Source of the DNA: Armatimonadota bacterium
GTDB lineage: Bacteria; Armatimonadota; UBA5829; DTJY01
DNA length: 64,000 bases
NCBI GenBank assembly: GCA_017993055.1
Contig: JAGONM010000008.1
Span: 1 to 64,000 of the forward strand
Reading direction: 5' to 3'
This document shows positions 24,198 to 33,031 of this stretch, one piece after another; the first letter of the stretch is position 1, and every line of letters begins with the position of its first letter. Made by a program: the position numbers and the translations under genes. Below the pieces are notes generated by a model that saw only the letters and a list, made by a program, of their open reading frames with translations, made no database searches and was not told where the DNA came from.

Positions 24198-24860
24198 ATG
24201 ATTCATCGGTCGTTTGTTGTTGTTTTCGTCCTCGCCGTCCTTGCGGTGGGAACCGCACTCGCGGCGGCACAGCCGCCGGTCCTCGACGGCACCGACAGGC
24301 CCGTGCTCATCGCACAGGCACCGCAGACCGACTCCGACTCGGGGCAGCCCAATGAAGCAGCTCCCTCCGACGAGGAGCAGGGCCGGAAACCCCCGCTCGT
24401 CATCGGCCTGGGCGTAGGCTCGTACACACCCCTGAACTCGGACGTGGAGGACGTCTTCGGCGGCACGAAGGTCAGGTTCGGCCTGAGGCCCATACTGACT
24501 GAGTTGCCGAAGCACATGAGGTTGATGTACGACGTCAGCTATTACTCGCTGGAGAAGAACGACGACAGCGCTGTGCTGGTACCCCTGACCGTCGGCATCC
24601 TGCAGGGATTCGGCCAGAGCACAAAGACACAGACCTACGCAGCCGTCAACGTCGGGGCGTTCTACGGGGACGTGTTCTCGCCGACAATGATGGTTAGCAG
24701 GAGCGGATGGGGACTCACTGGGAACATCACGATCGGCCTGGTATATGACAAGAAGCTGGCGCTCGAGGCCCGTTACGAATTGATGGAAAAGTTCGCGGGT
24801 TTCAGCTTCGACTCGTTCAGCCTGATGGCCGCGTACAAGCTTTTCCAGGTTCGCTTCTGA
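24198..24860 (+). CDS. Outer-membrane beta-barrel protein
   Basis: A 220-residue exported protein. Signal peptide MIHRSFVVVFVLAVLAVGTALAA; residues 30-60 are a low-complexity acidic linker; from LVIGLGVGSYTPLN onwards about eight amphipathic strands alternate, ending YKLFQVRF with the terminal Phe expected for BAM-assembled barrels. Similar in type to small OmpA/OmpW-like barrels. No ligand can be named. It is divergent from the second sigma/anti-sigma pair, so it might belong to that regulon, and is followed by a clear terminator. Confidence 0.75.
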   Translation: MIHRSFVVVFVLAVLAVGTALAAAQPPVLDGTDRPVLIAQAPQTDSDSGQPNEAAPSDEEQGRKPPLVIGLGVGSYTPLNSDVEDVFGGTKVRFGLRPILTELPKHMRLMYDVSYYSLEKNDDSAVLVPLTVGILQGFGQSTKTQTYAAVNVGAFYGDVFSPTMMVSRSGWGLTGNITIGLVYDKKLALEARYELMEKFAGFSFDSFSLMAAYKLFQVRF

Positions 24861-24898
24861 GAGCCCGTGACCTCACCCGCCATCCTCGTTCCGCCTCG

Positions 24899-24930
24899 GG
24901 CGGGAGCATCGCGCTCCCGCCTTCTCTCTT
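24899..24930 (+). terminator. Rho-independent terminator of the beta-barrel gene
   Basis: GGCGGGAGC (24899-24907) and GCTCCCGCC (24913-24921) pair perfectly around ATCGC and are followed by TTCTCTCTT. It lies 38 bases after the stop and 10 bases from the convergent TSUP gene. Confidence 0.8.
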
Positions 24931-24940
24931 GCCACCCGAC

Positions 24941-25693
24941 TTAGACCAGCGACCAGAAAAGCATGCCGCCTGACGCGATCAGCACCGAGTAGACCAGTAT
25001 CCGGAAGGCGGTCTCGTTGATCCGATGGTGCGCCAGGTTGCCGAGCAGCATCCCGGTGAGGGTAAACGGGAGGCAGAGCGCGGCGAGCTTGAGCGTCTCA
25101 GCCGTGATCATGGAGCGCGCCGCCCACTGAGCTATCAGCGTACCGTTCAGCGTCAACCAGACTAGACAGAGCGTGACGCGGAAGACGCTCTTGTCGGTCA
25201 GCACCCGGCTCGCATACACCACCACCAGAGGCCCGCCGGAGCCGAAAGCGCCCTGGATAACTCCGCCGATCGGGATGAACGCACTCAGGAGAAGCCTCGC
25301 CCGCGGACTGATCTCGCCGTCCTTGCCGGACGTCATTAGCTGCCTGATCAGCCCGTTTACCCCGATGCCGACCATGAAGAACGCCAGCACCCACTTCAGC
25401 CCCTCCTCCGGCAGAACGTGCGCGACCCACAGCCCGACAGGCAGACCAGGGGCGGCCAGGGCGATGATGCGAAGGTACTCGCGCCAGACGATGTCCTTAC
25501 GGGCGGCGATCACTATGAACAGCGCCAGGATCCACGCGAGCATCACGAGCATCGGCACGGCGACCTTGAGCCCCAGGAGCAGAGCGACGAAAGGCAGGGC
25601 GAGCACGGTGCATCCGAAGCCGGTGACGCCTTCCTGGAAGTGCGTGAAGAAGACGATCAGGCCCACGAGCAGGTAGCGTTCGAGGTCAGACAA
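24941..25693 (-). CDS. TSUP (TauE/SafE) family membrane transporter
   Basis: A 250-residue inner-membrane protein with about eight helices. The first half has THFQEGVTGFGCTVLALPF and the second the repeat IPIGGVIQGAFGSGGPLVVVYA, the duplicated motif of TSUP-family anion (sulfite/organosulfonate) exporters. The substrate is uncertain. The start is TTG at 25693, with a GAAAGGA site within the end of the upstream gene; the two genes are separated by four bases and so form an operon with the RNase J-like gene. Confidence 0.87.
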   Translation of the reverse strand: MSDLERYLLVGLIVFFTHFQEGVTGFGCTVLALPFVALLLGLKVAVPMLVMLAWILALFIVIAARKDIVWREYLRIIALAAPGLPVGLWVAHVLPEEGLKWVLAFFMVGIGVNGLIRQLMTSGKDGEISPRARLLLSAFIPIGGVIQGAFGSGGPLVVVYASRVLTDKSVFRVTLCLVWLTLNGTLIAQWAARSMITAETLKLAALCLPFTLTGMLLGNLAHHRINETAFRILVYSVLIASGGMLFWSLV

Positions 25694-25697
25694 GCAT

Positions 25698-27281
25698 TCA
25701 TCCTTTCAGGGCGATGGGAACTCCGCGCTCCGGAATGAGCAACTCGCGCGAGGAGCCTAGTTCGTCAGCGTACTGCCCCGGGGCCGTGGTGTGGACGGGG
25801 ATCACACAGCGAGGGTTGATTATCTCGATCACTCTGAGCAGGTCTTTCCGGCAGGCATGCCCGGACACGTGGAACGGGCTTCCCTGATGTTCGGCGCGTT
25901 CCTCTTCGATCTGTCTCCTGGGATCGCCTGGAAACGCCATTCCGTACCTCTCGATCCACCTGCCGAGACGCTTGAAGTCTATTTTCATCTCTTCGTTAAA
26001 GGCCTCGCACCCGGAGAAGAGCCACATCGAACCGGGGGCTGGGCGGATGTAGGCCAGCTCGTTCACGTCGAAGAAGCTGAAGCAGCACATGTAAGCTCCC
26101 TGGTCGGCTGCGACGTCTGAGCACGTCACGGTCCTCGACGCATACCTGCTCCTGACGCCCTTCTTCCAGTGGGCGTCGGAACCCTCGATCTCTCCGTACA
26201 GGAACACGTTCTCGTCATCGAGCGAGGTCACGTCAGCCCCGGCCAGCGCCATCGCTTCGAGCAAGTAGACATCCTTCGCGGTGATGACGAAGCGGCGGCC
26301 GGTCTCCCTGGCAACCTGAAGGAACGAATCGAGCCGCTCGACGTTCCGGGCCCCAAAGTCCGCGACGACCAGCCCGGTCGCCTTCCTGATCTCCTCCAGC
26401 GCAGCTTCTCGCACCTGGTCTTCGGTGCCGGTCTCCCGGTAACTGACGCGAGTCCCCTCGATTATCAGCGCGACCGGGTTGAGCTTCCCAGCCTCTTCCG
26501 CGAACTTCCAGGTGAGGTCGGCATTCCGGCCGTGGCATCGTATGTCGCCGGTGTAGACGACCCACCCGGCGCTCGTCTCGACCGCCCAGGCACAGGCGCC
26601 GTAAACGGAGTGGTCCACCGGCCACCGTCTGACATTCAGACCTCCGCACGTCGAGGCCGTCTCGATCGGGCGGCTCTCGTGCTTCCTGCCCTTGTTGCTG
26701 AGACTGCTCGGCGTGTCGCCCCAGAACTCCTGGAACCCCGCCCCGGGAGCCTCATCAACGAAGAAGAACGGACGTGCCTGAGAGGGAACTCTCGCGTGTG
26801 ACGACGACTTCAGCACGCCGGAGTCGTCCGGCTCGTACGGGATGACGTAGCAGTGTTGGGTATCGAAGCCGCTCTTCCCGGAGTCCTGGGTGGCCTTCAA
26901 CATCGCGAGGCTTACCGCGGACGCGTACAAGGGAATGTCTCCGCGAAGGTAGGAAATCGTGCCCACGTGGTCCATGTGCGCGTGGGAGATCAACACACCC
27001 GACACCTCGCCGATGTCGCGTCCCTCGATTCCGATCCAGGGATCGGCGAGAGCGCTCACGAGGTCGTCCCGGTAGAGGTCGCGGAAAGGTGGAATCAGCT
27101 CCATCTGCACCGGCTCGTAGATGCCCAGAGGGCCCTTCGGCTTCAGGTACTCCTCGTAGAACAGCCCCATCCGGCCGAAGTCGAGGCCGAAGTCGAGCCA
27201 TATACTCGCATCGCCGTCTTCCAGCAGGATCTTGTTGCCGCCGATGCACTCGACGCCGTCCCAGCAAGTGATAGAAGCCAA
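25698..27281 (-). CDS. RNase J-like metallo-beta-lactamase-fold hydrolase
   Basis: A 527-residue protein with the metal-binding motif SHAHMDHVG (about residues 99-107), VDHSVYGACAW, YTGDIRCHG and the C-terminal FHVSGHACRKDL and VIPVHT segments of the beta-CASP RNase J group. These act as 5'-exo/endonucleases or related hydrolases. It is shorter than most RNase J (about 555) and has an insertion rich in Pro/Ser near residues 150-210, so it is probably not the housekeeping enzyme. TTG start at 27281 fixes the N-terminus (MASITCWDG). Encoded with a TSUP transporter. Confidence 0.82.
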   Translation of the reverse strand: MASITCWDGVECIGGNKILLEDGDASIWLDFGLDFGRMGLFYEEYLKPKGPLGIYEPVQMELIPPFRDLYRDDLVSALADPWIGIEGRDIGEVSGVLISHAHMDHVGTISYLRGDIPLYASAVSLAMLKATQDSGKSGFDTQHCYVIPYEPDDSGVLKSSSHARVPSQARPFFFVDEAPGAGFQEFWGDTPSSLSNKGRKHESRPIETASTCGGLNVRRWPVDHSVYGACAWAVETSAGWVVYTGDIRCHGRNADLTWKFAEEAGKLNPVALIIEGTRVSYRETGTEDQVREAALEEIRKATGLVVADFGARNVERLDSFLQVARETGRRFVITAKDVYLLEAMALAGADVTSLDDENVFLYGEIEGSDAHWKKGVRSRYASRTVTCSDVAADQGAYMCCFSFFDVNELAYIRPAPGSMWLFSGCEAFNEEMKIDFKRLGRWIERYGMAFPGDPRRQIEEERAEHQGSPFHVSGHACRKDLLRVIEIINPRCVIPVHTTAPGQYADELGSSRELLIPERGVPIALKG

Positions 27282-27318
27282 TTCGGATACCTACTTTCTC
27301 TCCCGCCAGGACTAGAAG

Positions 27319-27711
27319 CTACTGAAGGAAGCGAATCGTGATCGGATAGCGGAAGCGCTCCCCCTCGTTGGCCTTGATCGCCGCCATCACGATGAGTACC
27401 GCCTCGACTACCCACCAGATCCCGACGACCAGCACGATAGCGGGAAGCAGGATGAATATGCCGATGATCGAGATGACCGCGAGCACGGCCAGCACCGCAA
27501 GGCCGACGCCATAGATCGTGACACTGATCTGGAAATTCAGCGACTCCTTGCCCTGGTCGTCCACAAGCGGATACTGGTCCTTTTTCGCGAGCCACGCAAC
27601 GAGAGGCCCCAGGATATTGCCGAACGGAATGCCGACCAGCCCGGCAAACGCCAGCAGGTGGCACAGCATCGCCCACAGGCGCTCGTCCTTGTCCAGGGGT
27701 GAGTTCTGCAT
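27319..27711 (-). CDS. DUF4870-family small membrane protein
   Basis: A 130-residue protein: SPLDKDERLWAMLCHLLAFAGL, then IPFGNILGPLVAWLAKKDQYPLVDDQGKESLNFQIS and two further helices ending in ANEGERFRYPITIRFLQ, the full DUF4870/Tic20-like pattern of three to four membrane segments. Function unknown. ATG 27711 has AAGGAGA upstream; the longer open frame overlaps the glcD promoter. It is 37 bases upstream of the RNase J-like gene on the same strand. Confidence 0.9.
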   Translation of the reverse strand: MQNSPLDKDERLWAMLCHLLAFAGLVGIPFGNILGPLVAWLAKKDQYPLVDDQGKESLNFQISVTIYGVGLAVLAVLAVISIIGIFILLPAIVLVVGIWWVVEAVLIVMAAIKANEGERFRYPITIRFLQ

Positions 27712-27742
27712 CGGCCGCTCTCCTTTCGATAGTCCGCCATCG

Positions 27743-27771
27743 TTGACGGTTGCCGCGCAACCTGATACGAT
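27743..27771 (+). promoter_or_regulatory. Promoter of glcD-glcF
   Basis: TTGACG (27743-27748), 17-base spacer, TACGAT (27766-27771), 53 bases before the glcD ATG. The -10 box is identical to that of nikR. Confidence 0.65.
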
Positions 27772-27824
27772 GTGGCAAGTAATGCTTCTATGGACATCGG
27801 GCCGTATCCTGCCCGAACAGGAAC

Positions 27825-29201
27825 ATGACGAACTCAATCAGCACGGAACTCGAACAGATCGCAGGAAAGGCAAACGTCCTGTCGGAGCCGGAAGACCTTA
27901 TCGCCTACGGTTACGACGCCCAGCACGTCGAGCACCGGCCGGACGCGGTCGTCCGTCCGGGGAAACTCGACGAGACCTCTGCGGTCGTGTCGTTCGCATG
28001 CCGCGAGAACATCCCGGTCATCCCGCGAGGAGCCGGGACTGGACTGAGCGGCGGATCGGTCGCCGTCGCCGGCGGGATCGTGTTGGACATGAGCCGGATG
28101 AACCGCATCCTCAACATTGACCGCGAGAACCTGCTCGCGACGGTCGAGACCGGAACCGTGACTGCCGATCTGAACGCCGCGGTGCAGGCGGTCGGGCTCC
28201 TCTATCCGCCGGATCCGGGGAGCATGAAGGTCTCGACCATCGGCGGCAACGTCGCGGAGAACGCGGGCGGCCTGCTGGCGATCAAGTACGGCGTGACGAC
28301 CGACTACGTGAAGCAGATCGAAGGGGTCACCGCGACCGGGGAGCCGTTCCACGCCGGGGCGCAGACACTCAAGTCGGTCTCCGGATACGACCTCGTGAGC
28401 CTGCTCTGCGGCTCGGAGGGTACTCTCGCGGTATTCACCAAGATCGTTGTCAAGCTGCTCCCCATGCCCAAGAGCCGCCGCTCGATGCTCGCGTCGTTTG
28501 CCGACCCGGAGAGCGCCGCGCGCGCGGTGTCAGGCATAATCAGCGCAGGGATCATGCCAGCCACGCTCGAGTTCATGGACAATATGACGATCCGCACGGT
28601 AGAGGACTACAAGAAGCTCGGGCTGCCGGTGGACGCAGGCGCCCTGCTGCTCCTGGAGGTTGACGGCGCGAGGTCGCAGGTCGAGGAGGAGGCGGAAGTC
28701 TGCGAGATAGTCCTGAAGCGGCACGGTGCTAACGACGTCCAGACGGCTTCGTCATCCGCACAGCGCGACCGGATATGGGAAGGCCGCCGCGCCGCACTGG
28801 CGTCCCTGGCGCGGGTGCGGCCGACCACGATCCTGGAAGACGCGACCGTTCCCCGGAGCAATCTGGCCGACATGGTCCATGAGGTGAACCGGATAGCCAG
28901 GGAGTACAACCTGACGATCGGCACGTTCGGCCACGCGGGCGACGGCAACTTGCATCCTACGATTCTGACCGACGAGCGGGACGCCGAGGAGATGGAACGG
29001 GTCGAGAAAGCGGTTGACGAGATCTTCCGTGTGGCGCTCGGACTCGGCGGGACGGTCTCAGGCGAGCACGGCATCGGCTTCACGAAGGCGCGCTACCTCC
29101 CGCTGGAGATGGGCAAGGGCTCAATGCAGATGATGCGCGAGATCAAGAAGGCGCTCGACCCGAAGGGGATCCTCAACCCCGGAAAGATGTTCGCGGACTG
29201 A
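27825..29201 (+). CDS. glcD: FAD-linked 2-hydroxyacid oxidase subunit GlcD
   Basis: A 458-residue vanillyl-alcohol-oxidase-fold flavoprotein. The PCMH FAD-binding domain has IPVIPRGAGTGLSGGSV (about 64-80), PPDPGSM and STIGGNVAENAGG; the C-terminal domain has GTFGHAGDGNLHPT and GTVSGEHGIGFTKARYL. It oxidises glycolate or D-lactate and passes electrons through GlcF. Family length is normal. Start ATG 27825 with GAACAGGAA upstream. No separate GlcE gene follows; glcF comes 15 bases later, a two-gene arrangement seen in many bacteria. Confidence 0.93.
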   Translation: MTNSISTELEQIAGKANVLSEPEDLIAYGYDAQHVEHRPDAVVRPGKLDETSAVVSFACRENIPVIPRGAGTGLSGGSVAVAGGIVLDMSRMNRILNIDRENLLATVETGTVTADLNAAVQAVGLLYPPDPGSMKVSTIGGNVAENAGGLLAIKYGVTTDYVKQIEGVTATGEPFHAGAQTLKSVSGYDLVSLLCGSEGTLAVFTKIVVKLLPMPKSRRSMLASFADPESAARAVSGIISAGIMPATLEFMDNMTIRTVEDYKKLGLPVDAGALLLLEVDGARSQVEEEAEVCEIVLKRHGANDVQTASSSAQRDRIWEGRRAALASLARVRPTTILEDATVPRSNLADMVHEVNRIAREYNLTIGTFGHAGDGNLHPTILTDERDAEEMERVEKAVDEIFRVALGLGGTVSGEHGIGFTKARYLPLEMGKGSMQMMREIKKALDPKGILNPGKMFAD

Positions 29202-29216
29202 CGGTCCATCCTCATC

Positions 29217-30467
29217 ATGTACGAGACGCTCGATGAACTGACCTACCGCTGCATGAAGTGCGGGAGCTGCAACGCGGTCTGCCCGGTACTGCGCGAACTC
29301 GGCGCGGAGAGCAACTCGCCGCGGGCGAGAGTGCGCCTGGTGCGCGGGCTGACCCGGGATGAGGTCGAACTGACGCCACGCTATCGGGATATCATCGGCA
29401 AGTGCCTCAACTGTCGAGCCTGCGCGGAGGAGTGCCCGAGCGGAGTGGCCCCGAATGAAGTCGTCCTGAACGCCCGCAACCAGCTCGTCACGGAGAGAGG
29501 CCTCCCCCTGGCAAAACGCCTGATCTTTCGCCACGCCATGCGTGCCCGGAGGATGTTTCCCGGCGGGGCGAAGCTGATCGGCCTGCTCCAGCGCGCGACC
29601 CTGATCAACCATCGCTGGAGCCCGGCGAGGCTCGCGCTCCCGCTGATGGGCATGAAGACTGACAAGAAGCTGCCGATGTTCGCACTCAAGCCGTTCCTCG
29701 AGCGCGTGCCGGAGGTCGTGGAGGTCCCGAACCGTAAGGCGAGGGTAGCCTACTTCGTCGGATGCGCGGGCAACCTGATACTGCCCGAGATCGGCGAGGC
29801 GGTCGTCGGCCTGCTGACCCATCACGGCGTCGAGGTCGTCATACCCAAGGGCCAGATGTGCTGCGGCACTCCGATCTTCAACTCCGGGGACTTCACCGGG
29901 GCGTCGTACTTCGCCCGGCAGAACCTGCGCGCCTTCGAAGAGCTGGATGTGGACGCAATCGTCACGGCCTGCGGGTCGTGCGGACTGACGTGGCAGAAGG
30001 AATGGCGGGAGACACTGGGGATCGAAGTGCCGGAAAACATATCGTCCAGGGTCTACGATATCTCGCAGTTCCTCACGGAGTGCCTGGGTATCAGCGAACT
30101 CGAGGGCGCGGCGGAGCAGGATCTTCTGCTCACGTACCACGACCCGTGCCACCTCGCGCGCGGCATGAACGTCCGCACGCCGCCGAGACAACTGCTCTCA
30201 TCGCTGCCCGGCGTCGAGTACGTGGAGATGGCGGATGCGGACAGGTGCTGCGGAGGTGGCGGGGCGTTCAGCATCTACTACCCCGATCTGTCGAGGGACA
30301 TCGGCGCGCGGAAGGCGGAGAACATGGTTGGGGCGGAGGCGAATGTCATCGCGACGGGCTGCCCGTCATGCGTGATGCAGCTCGACGAGATGCTCCACTA
30401 TGCACGATCTCCGCGAACCGTGAAGCACACCGCCTGCGTGCTTTGGGACGCGGTCCGGAAGCGCTGA
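29217..30467 (+). CDS. glcF: Iron-sulfur subunit GlcF of glycolate/lactate oxidase
   Basis: A 416-residue (Fe-S) protein. Two [4Fe-4S] motifs, CMKCGSCNAVCP (residue 12 onwards) and CLNCRACAEECP, are followed by two cysteine-rich CCG domains (MCCGTPIFNSGD and RCCGGGGAFS) that bind further clusters. It accepts electrons from GlcD and passes them to the quinone pool at the membrane. Start ATG 29217 follows glcD by 15 bases. It ends 10 bases from the convergent signal peptidase gene. Confidence 0.94.
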   Translation: MYETLDELTYRCMKCGSCNAVCPVLRELGAESNSPRARVRLVRGLTRDEVELTPRYRDIIGKCLNCRACAEECPSGVAPNEVVLNARNQLVTERGLPLAKRLIFRHAMRARRMFPGGAKLIGLLQRATLINHRWSPARLALPLMGMKTDKKLPMFALKPFLERVPEVVEVPNRKARVAYFVGCAGNLILPEIGEAVVGLLTHHGVEVVIPKGQMCCGTPIFNSGDFTGASYFARQNLRAFEELDVDAIVTACGSCGLTWQKEWRETLGIEVPENISSRVYDISQFLTECLGISELEGAAEQDLLLTYHDPCHLARGMNVRTPPRQLLSSLPGVEYVEMADADRCCGGGGAFSIYYPDLSRDIGARKAENMVGAEANVIATGCPSCVMQLDEMLHYARSPRTVKHTACVLWDAVRKR

Positions 30468-30477
30468 GTCGTCCACA

Positions 30478-31128
30478 TCATGTACGCCATGGAGCGGCCC
30501 CAAGCGACCGCGAGGCCTTCGCGGTCAGCGGAAACACCCTTCCCATGATGGACGAAACGGGCACGGTCCCGTAGTTCCGGCTGTCCCACGAGAGGTTCTG
30601 CGCGTCGCCAACCAGGAATACCCGTCCCTCGGGCACCGTGACGCGGCGCAACTGACCGATCCGCGGGTAGCGCTCAACCAGACTCCGTGTCCGTGTCAGA
30701 TCGTGCGGCCTGACGACCTCCGAGTACCCGGACAGCTCGCCCTTGTACTCCAGAAGCCAGAGGTCCTCCCTGGGGCCGGCGGCAACCCTCTTGACGCAGG
30801 TCTCACCGTTCGCTTCGGCGACCACGATCTCACCCCGCGTAGGAGTCGCGTGCTCGTAGAAGCTCCTGTCGAGCATGAAGACTTTGTGGGGCGACAGAGT
30901 CGGGGTCATAGACTCGCCGACGACCACCCCGAGCCTGAACGGGGATGCCCTGAGGCTGAGCGCAGAGAGGATCAACACGGCGCCCAACGATATCAGATGA
31001 ATGTGTCCGCGCTCGCGCGAGCGTCTGCGGTCCTGCAATCCGGAAGAACGAGAAGCGCCGGCCATCTTCAACCCTGCCTTTCCGTGTAGTTCGAAAAGCG
31101 ACTGATACTCGGTCCGGGGGGTTGACAT
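30478..31128 (-). CDS. lepB: Signal peptidase I-like protein
   Basis: A 216-residue S26-family membrane protease. One transmembrane segment (HLISLGAVLILSALSLRA, about 44-61) precedes the catalytic Ser73 in GESMTPTL; the general base Lys113 lies in CVKRVAA, and the box E sequence VFLVGDAQNLSWDSRNYGTVP is intact. It would remove signal peptides of secreted proteins on the outer face of the inner membrane. ATG 31128 is used; an internal ATG at residue 22 is an alternative. Whether it is the main or an accessory signal peptidase is unknown. Confidence 0.9.
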   Translation of the reverse strand: MSTPRTEYQSLFELHGKAGLKMAGASRSSGLQDRRRSRERGHIHLISLGAVLILSALSLRASPFRLGVVVGESMTPTLSPHKVFMLDRSFYEHATPTRGEIVVAEANGETCVKRVAAGPREDLWLLEYKGELSGYSEVVRPHDLTRTRSLVERYPRIGQLRRVTVPEGRVFLVGDAQNLSWDSRNYGTVPVSSIMGRVFPLTAKASRSLGAAPWRT

Positions 31129-31273
31129 CGCTCGGTCTCACCCAGTTAGACGCGGCAGATCCTACAAAGGTTTTGCCTCGTCGGCAGAGACATGCAGGAA
31201 TTTCGCCGGTCGGCACGGGAAAGGACTTCCTGGAGCAAGACCCGCCCCTCTCGGGCATCAGGGAGCACATACC

Positions 31274-32506
31274 ATGAGAGCCGAAGTATCCTCACACGTC
31301 GAGCGAATGGCCGACGAGGCCGCCGATCTCCTCTGCAGGCTCATGGCGATTCCAAGCGTCACTGGCGAGGAAGCCGAAGCACAGAAGTACCTCGCGGAGC
31401 ACTTGAAGGGCCTGGGCTTCGACACACGGCTCATCCCGATCCTCGAAGGCATCGAGGACGATGAGGACCACACCCCCGTACCCGGCCACAAGGGCTACGA
31501 CGGCCGGGGCAACGTCATCGTGATCATTCCCGGGACCGGCGGCGGGAGGAGCATCCTGCTGAACTCGCACATGGATACCGTTCCTTGCGACGAGGGCATG
31601 TTCGCCCCGCGCATCGAGGACGGCGTCATCTACGGCCGGGGTGCGTGCGACGCGAAGGGGCAATGCGTAACTATCATCCTGGCCCTGCAGGCGCTAAGGG
31701 CGGCGGGAGTACGGCTGAAGGGCGACGTGATCGCGGAGTTCGTGATCGAGGAGGAGGCCGGCGGAAACGGCGCCCTCTCCGCGATTCTCGACGGCTACCG
31801 CGCCGACGCCGCGCTGATACTCGAGCCGACGGGCTTGAGGATCGCCCCCTCGAACCGGGGCGCGGTCTGGTTCAAGCTCGAGGTAGAGGGCAAGGCGACT
31901 CACATGGGCCGATGGCGCGAGGGCGTCAACGCGATTGACGAGACGACGGCGATACTCGACATCATGCGGGAATACGAGAAGGAGCTTGTCGCGGGGTCTC
32001 ACGGCGACCCGCTTTTCCCCGACCCGGGCGGCACGGTCAAGGTCAACCTCGGCACGATCCGCGGCGGCGAGTGGCCTTCGATGGTCGCGCCGAACTGCAC
32101 GGTCGAGGGCGGGATCGGATTCCTGCCGAACAAGCGGCTCGCGGAGGTGCGAGACGAGGTCCGAGCGGCAATCGAGGCCGGCGCAAGCGAGTGGGCGAAG
32201 GAGCACTACTCCCTCACGTTCAACCGCCTGCACAACGAGGCGTACCGCACCGATCCCGATCACCCGATGGTGAAGATGCTCCACGCATCCGCCGAGCGGG
32301 TCCTCGGCCCGACCGAGGTCTTCGGGATGACCGCCTCGTGCGACGCGCGGCTCTTCTACCACCGCGGCGGGATGCCGACCGTCGTCTTCGGGCCGAGCGA
32401 TATCTGCTACGCGCATGCGGAGTGCGAGCAGATCGCGGTTTCTGAGATGGTGGCCGCGGCGCAGGTGGTGACGGACTTCATGATGGAATGGTGCGGAGTG
32501 GAGTAG
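31274..32506 (+). CDS. M20-family metallopeptidase (ArgE/DapE/ACY1 group)
   Basis: A 410-residue dizinc amidohydrolase. Metal and catalytic motifs are SHMDTVP, GRGACDAKGQ and EEEAGGNG; VEGKATHMGRWREGVNAI is the dimerisation domain, and the last third has MTASCDARLFYHRGG and CYAHAECEQI. The family includes acetylornithine deacetylase, succinyl-DAP desuccinylase and aminoacylases; no choice can be made. It is alone; a possible TTGACA/TTAGAC promoter (31123-31151) overlaps the start of the divergent lepB. The 3' end carries a GGAGTGGAGTAGGG repeat. Confidence 0.88.
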   Translation: MRAEVSSHVERMADEAADLLCRLMAIPSVTGEEAEAQKYLAEHLKGLGFDTRLIPILEGIEDDEDHTPVPGHKGYDGRGNVIVIIPGTGGGRSILLNSHMDTVPCDEGMFAPRIEDGVIYGRGACDAKGQCVTIILALQALRAAGVRLKGDVIAEFVIEEEAGGNGALSAILDGYRADAALILEPTGLRIAPSNRGAVWFKLEVEGKATHMGRWREGVNAIDETTAILDIMREYEKELVAGSHGDPLFPDPGGTVKVNLGTIRGGEWPSMVAPNCTVEGGIGFLPNKRLAEVRDEVRAAIEAGASEWAKEHYSLTFNRLHNEAYRTDPDHPMVKMLHASAERVLGPTEVFGMTASCDARLFYHRGGMPTVVFGPSDICYAHAECEQIAVSEMVAAAQVVTDFMMEWCGVE

Positions 32507-32543
32507 GGGGATTGGGGCGGCGGCAGTGGCGCCGAAAAAACCG

Positions 32544-32572
32544 TTGACAATTTCGAACCACTGTGGTATAGT
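32544..32572 (+). promoter_or_regulatory. Strong promoter of the SAM-riboswitch operon
   Basis: TTGACA (32544-32549), 17-base spacer and TATAGT (32567-32572), preceded by the TGTGG extension found at other promoters here. Transcription should begin around 32579, exactly where the riboswitch P1 stem begins. Confidence 0.85.
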
Positions 32573-32578
32573 ACTGGT

Positions 32579-32700
32579 GCATCAGGAATGTTCTGGCGAA
32601 AGTCAGGACTGGCAACCGGCCTGGAGACGGCAGCGGTGCCCTGGGGGAGAGATCCCTCGATGTGCGAAAGCGAAGGCTTTCGAAAAGTAGTCTCGAAGAA
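32579..32700 (+). ncRNA. SAM riboswitch of the SAM-I/SAM-IV clan
   Basis: The leader holds the clan core GGCAACC (32611-32617) and GGTGCC (32635-32640). Helices by eye: P1 32579-32583/32659-32663, P2 32590-32595/32604-32609, P3 32615-32621/32629-32637 and a P4 of GGGA-GAGA-TCCC (32645-32656), followed by a CGAAAG/CTTTCG hairpin (32665-32682). The P3 loop GGAGAC can pair with GTCTC at 32690 or GTCTCC at 32713, like the extra pseudoknot of SAM-IV types. An intrinsic terminator follows and metK is the last gene, so SAM-triggered termination is expected. The exact subclass is unsettled. Confidence 0.78.
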
Positions 32701-32721
32701 GAATCCGCAAATGTCTCCACG

Positions 32722-32752
32722 GCCATCGCATAGATGCGATGGCTTTTTGTTT
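32722..32752 (+). terminator. Riboswitch expression-platform terminator
   Basis: GCCATCGC (32722-32729) pairs with GCGATGGC (32736-32743) around ATAGAT and is followed by TTTTTGTTT. It lies between the riboswitch and the first ORF, so it is an attenuator rather than the end of the upstream gene. Confidence 0.88.
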
Positions 32753-32809
32753 GCCCCTGGTGCTGCCATATCCCATCCGCACGTCGGATGAAAGAGAAAG
32801 GAGCACCAA

Positions 32810-33031
32810 ATGAGTAACTGGACCTGCCCCGCAACCGAATCGAACAAGGGCCGCTCTCAAGCACGATGTGGGAGCCCCAGAATGCCGACCCCGGCGTGCC
32901 GCCCGGAAGCCCAACCGGCGGTTCTGCACGTCTGGCAGACACACCTCGCCACCGTCTGGACGGAATCGGATGCAGAGCTTCTTCGAAGAGTGTGGGACAA
33001 CGGGAGTATCGGAGGTCGAACAAGTGTGTAG
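32810..33031 (+). CDS. Small ORF after the riboswitch, or frameshifted start of the next gene
   Basis: A 73-codon frame beginning ATG with the best ribosome site of the operon (AAAGGAG). The product (MSNWTCPATESNK at the start, LLRRVWDNGSIGG near the end) is not recognised and has no clear domain. It overlaps the following ORF in the +1 frame. Either it is a small leader-type protein, or the original gene began here and a frameshift between about 32930 and 33031 separates its N-terminus from the frame at 32970-33953. Confidence 0.4.
   Translation: MSNWTCPATESNKGRSQARCGSPRMPTPACRPEAQPAVLHVWQTHLATVWTESDAELLRRVWDNGSIGGRTSV

Noticed and set aside
31123-31151. TTGACA-N17-TTAGAC promoter for the M20 peptidase
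   Set aside because: The -35 is perfect but the -10 is poor and the leader would be about 115 bases; not listed as a separate feature.
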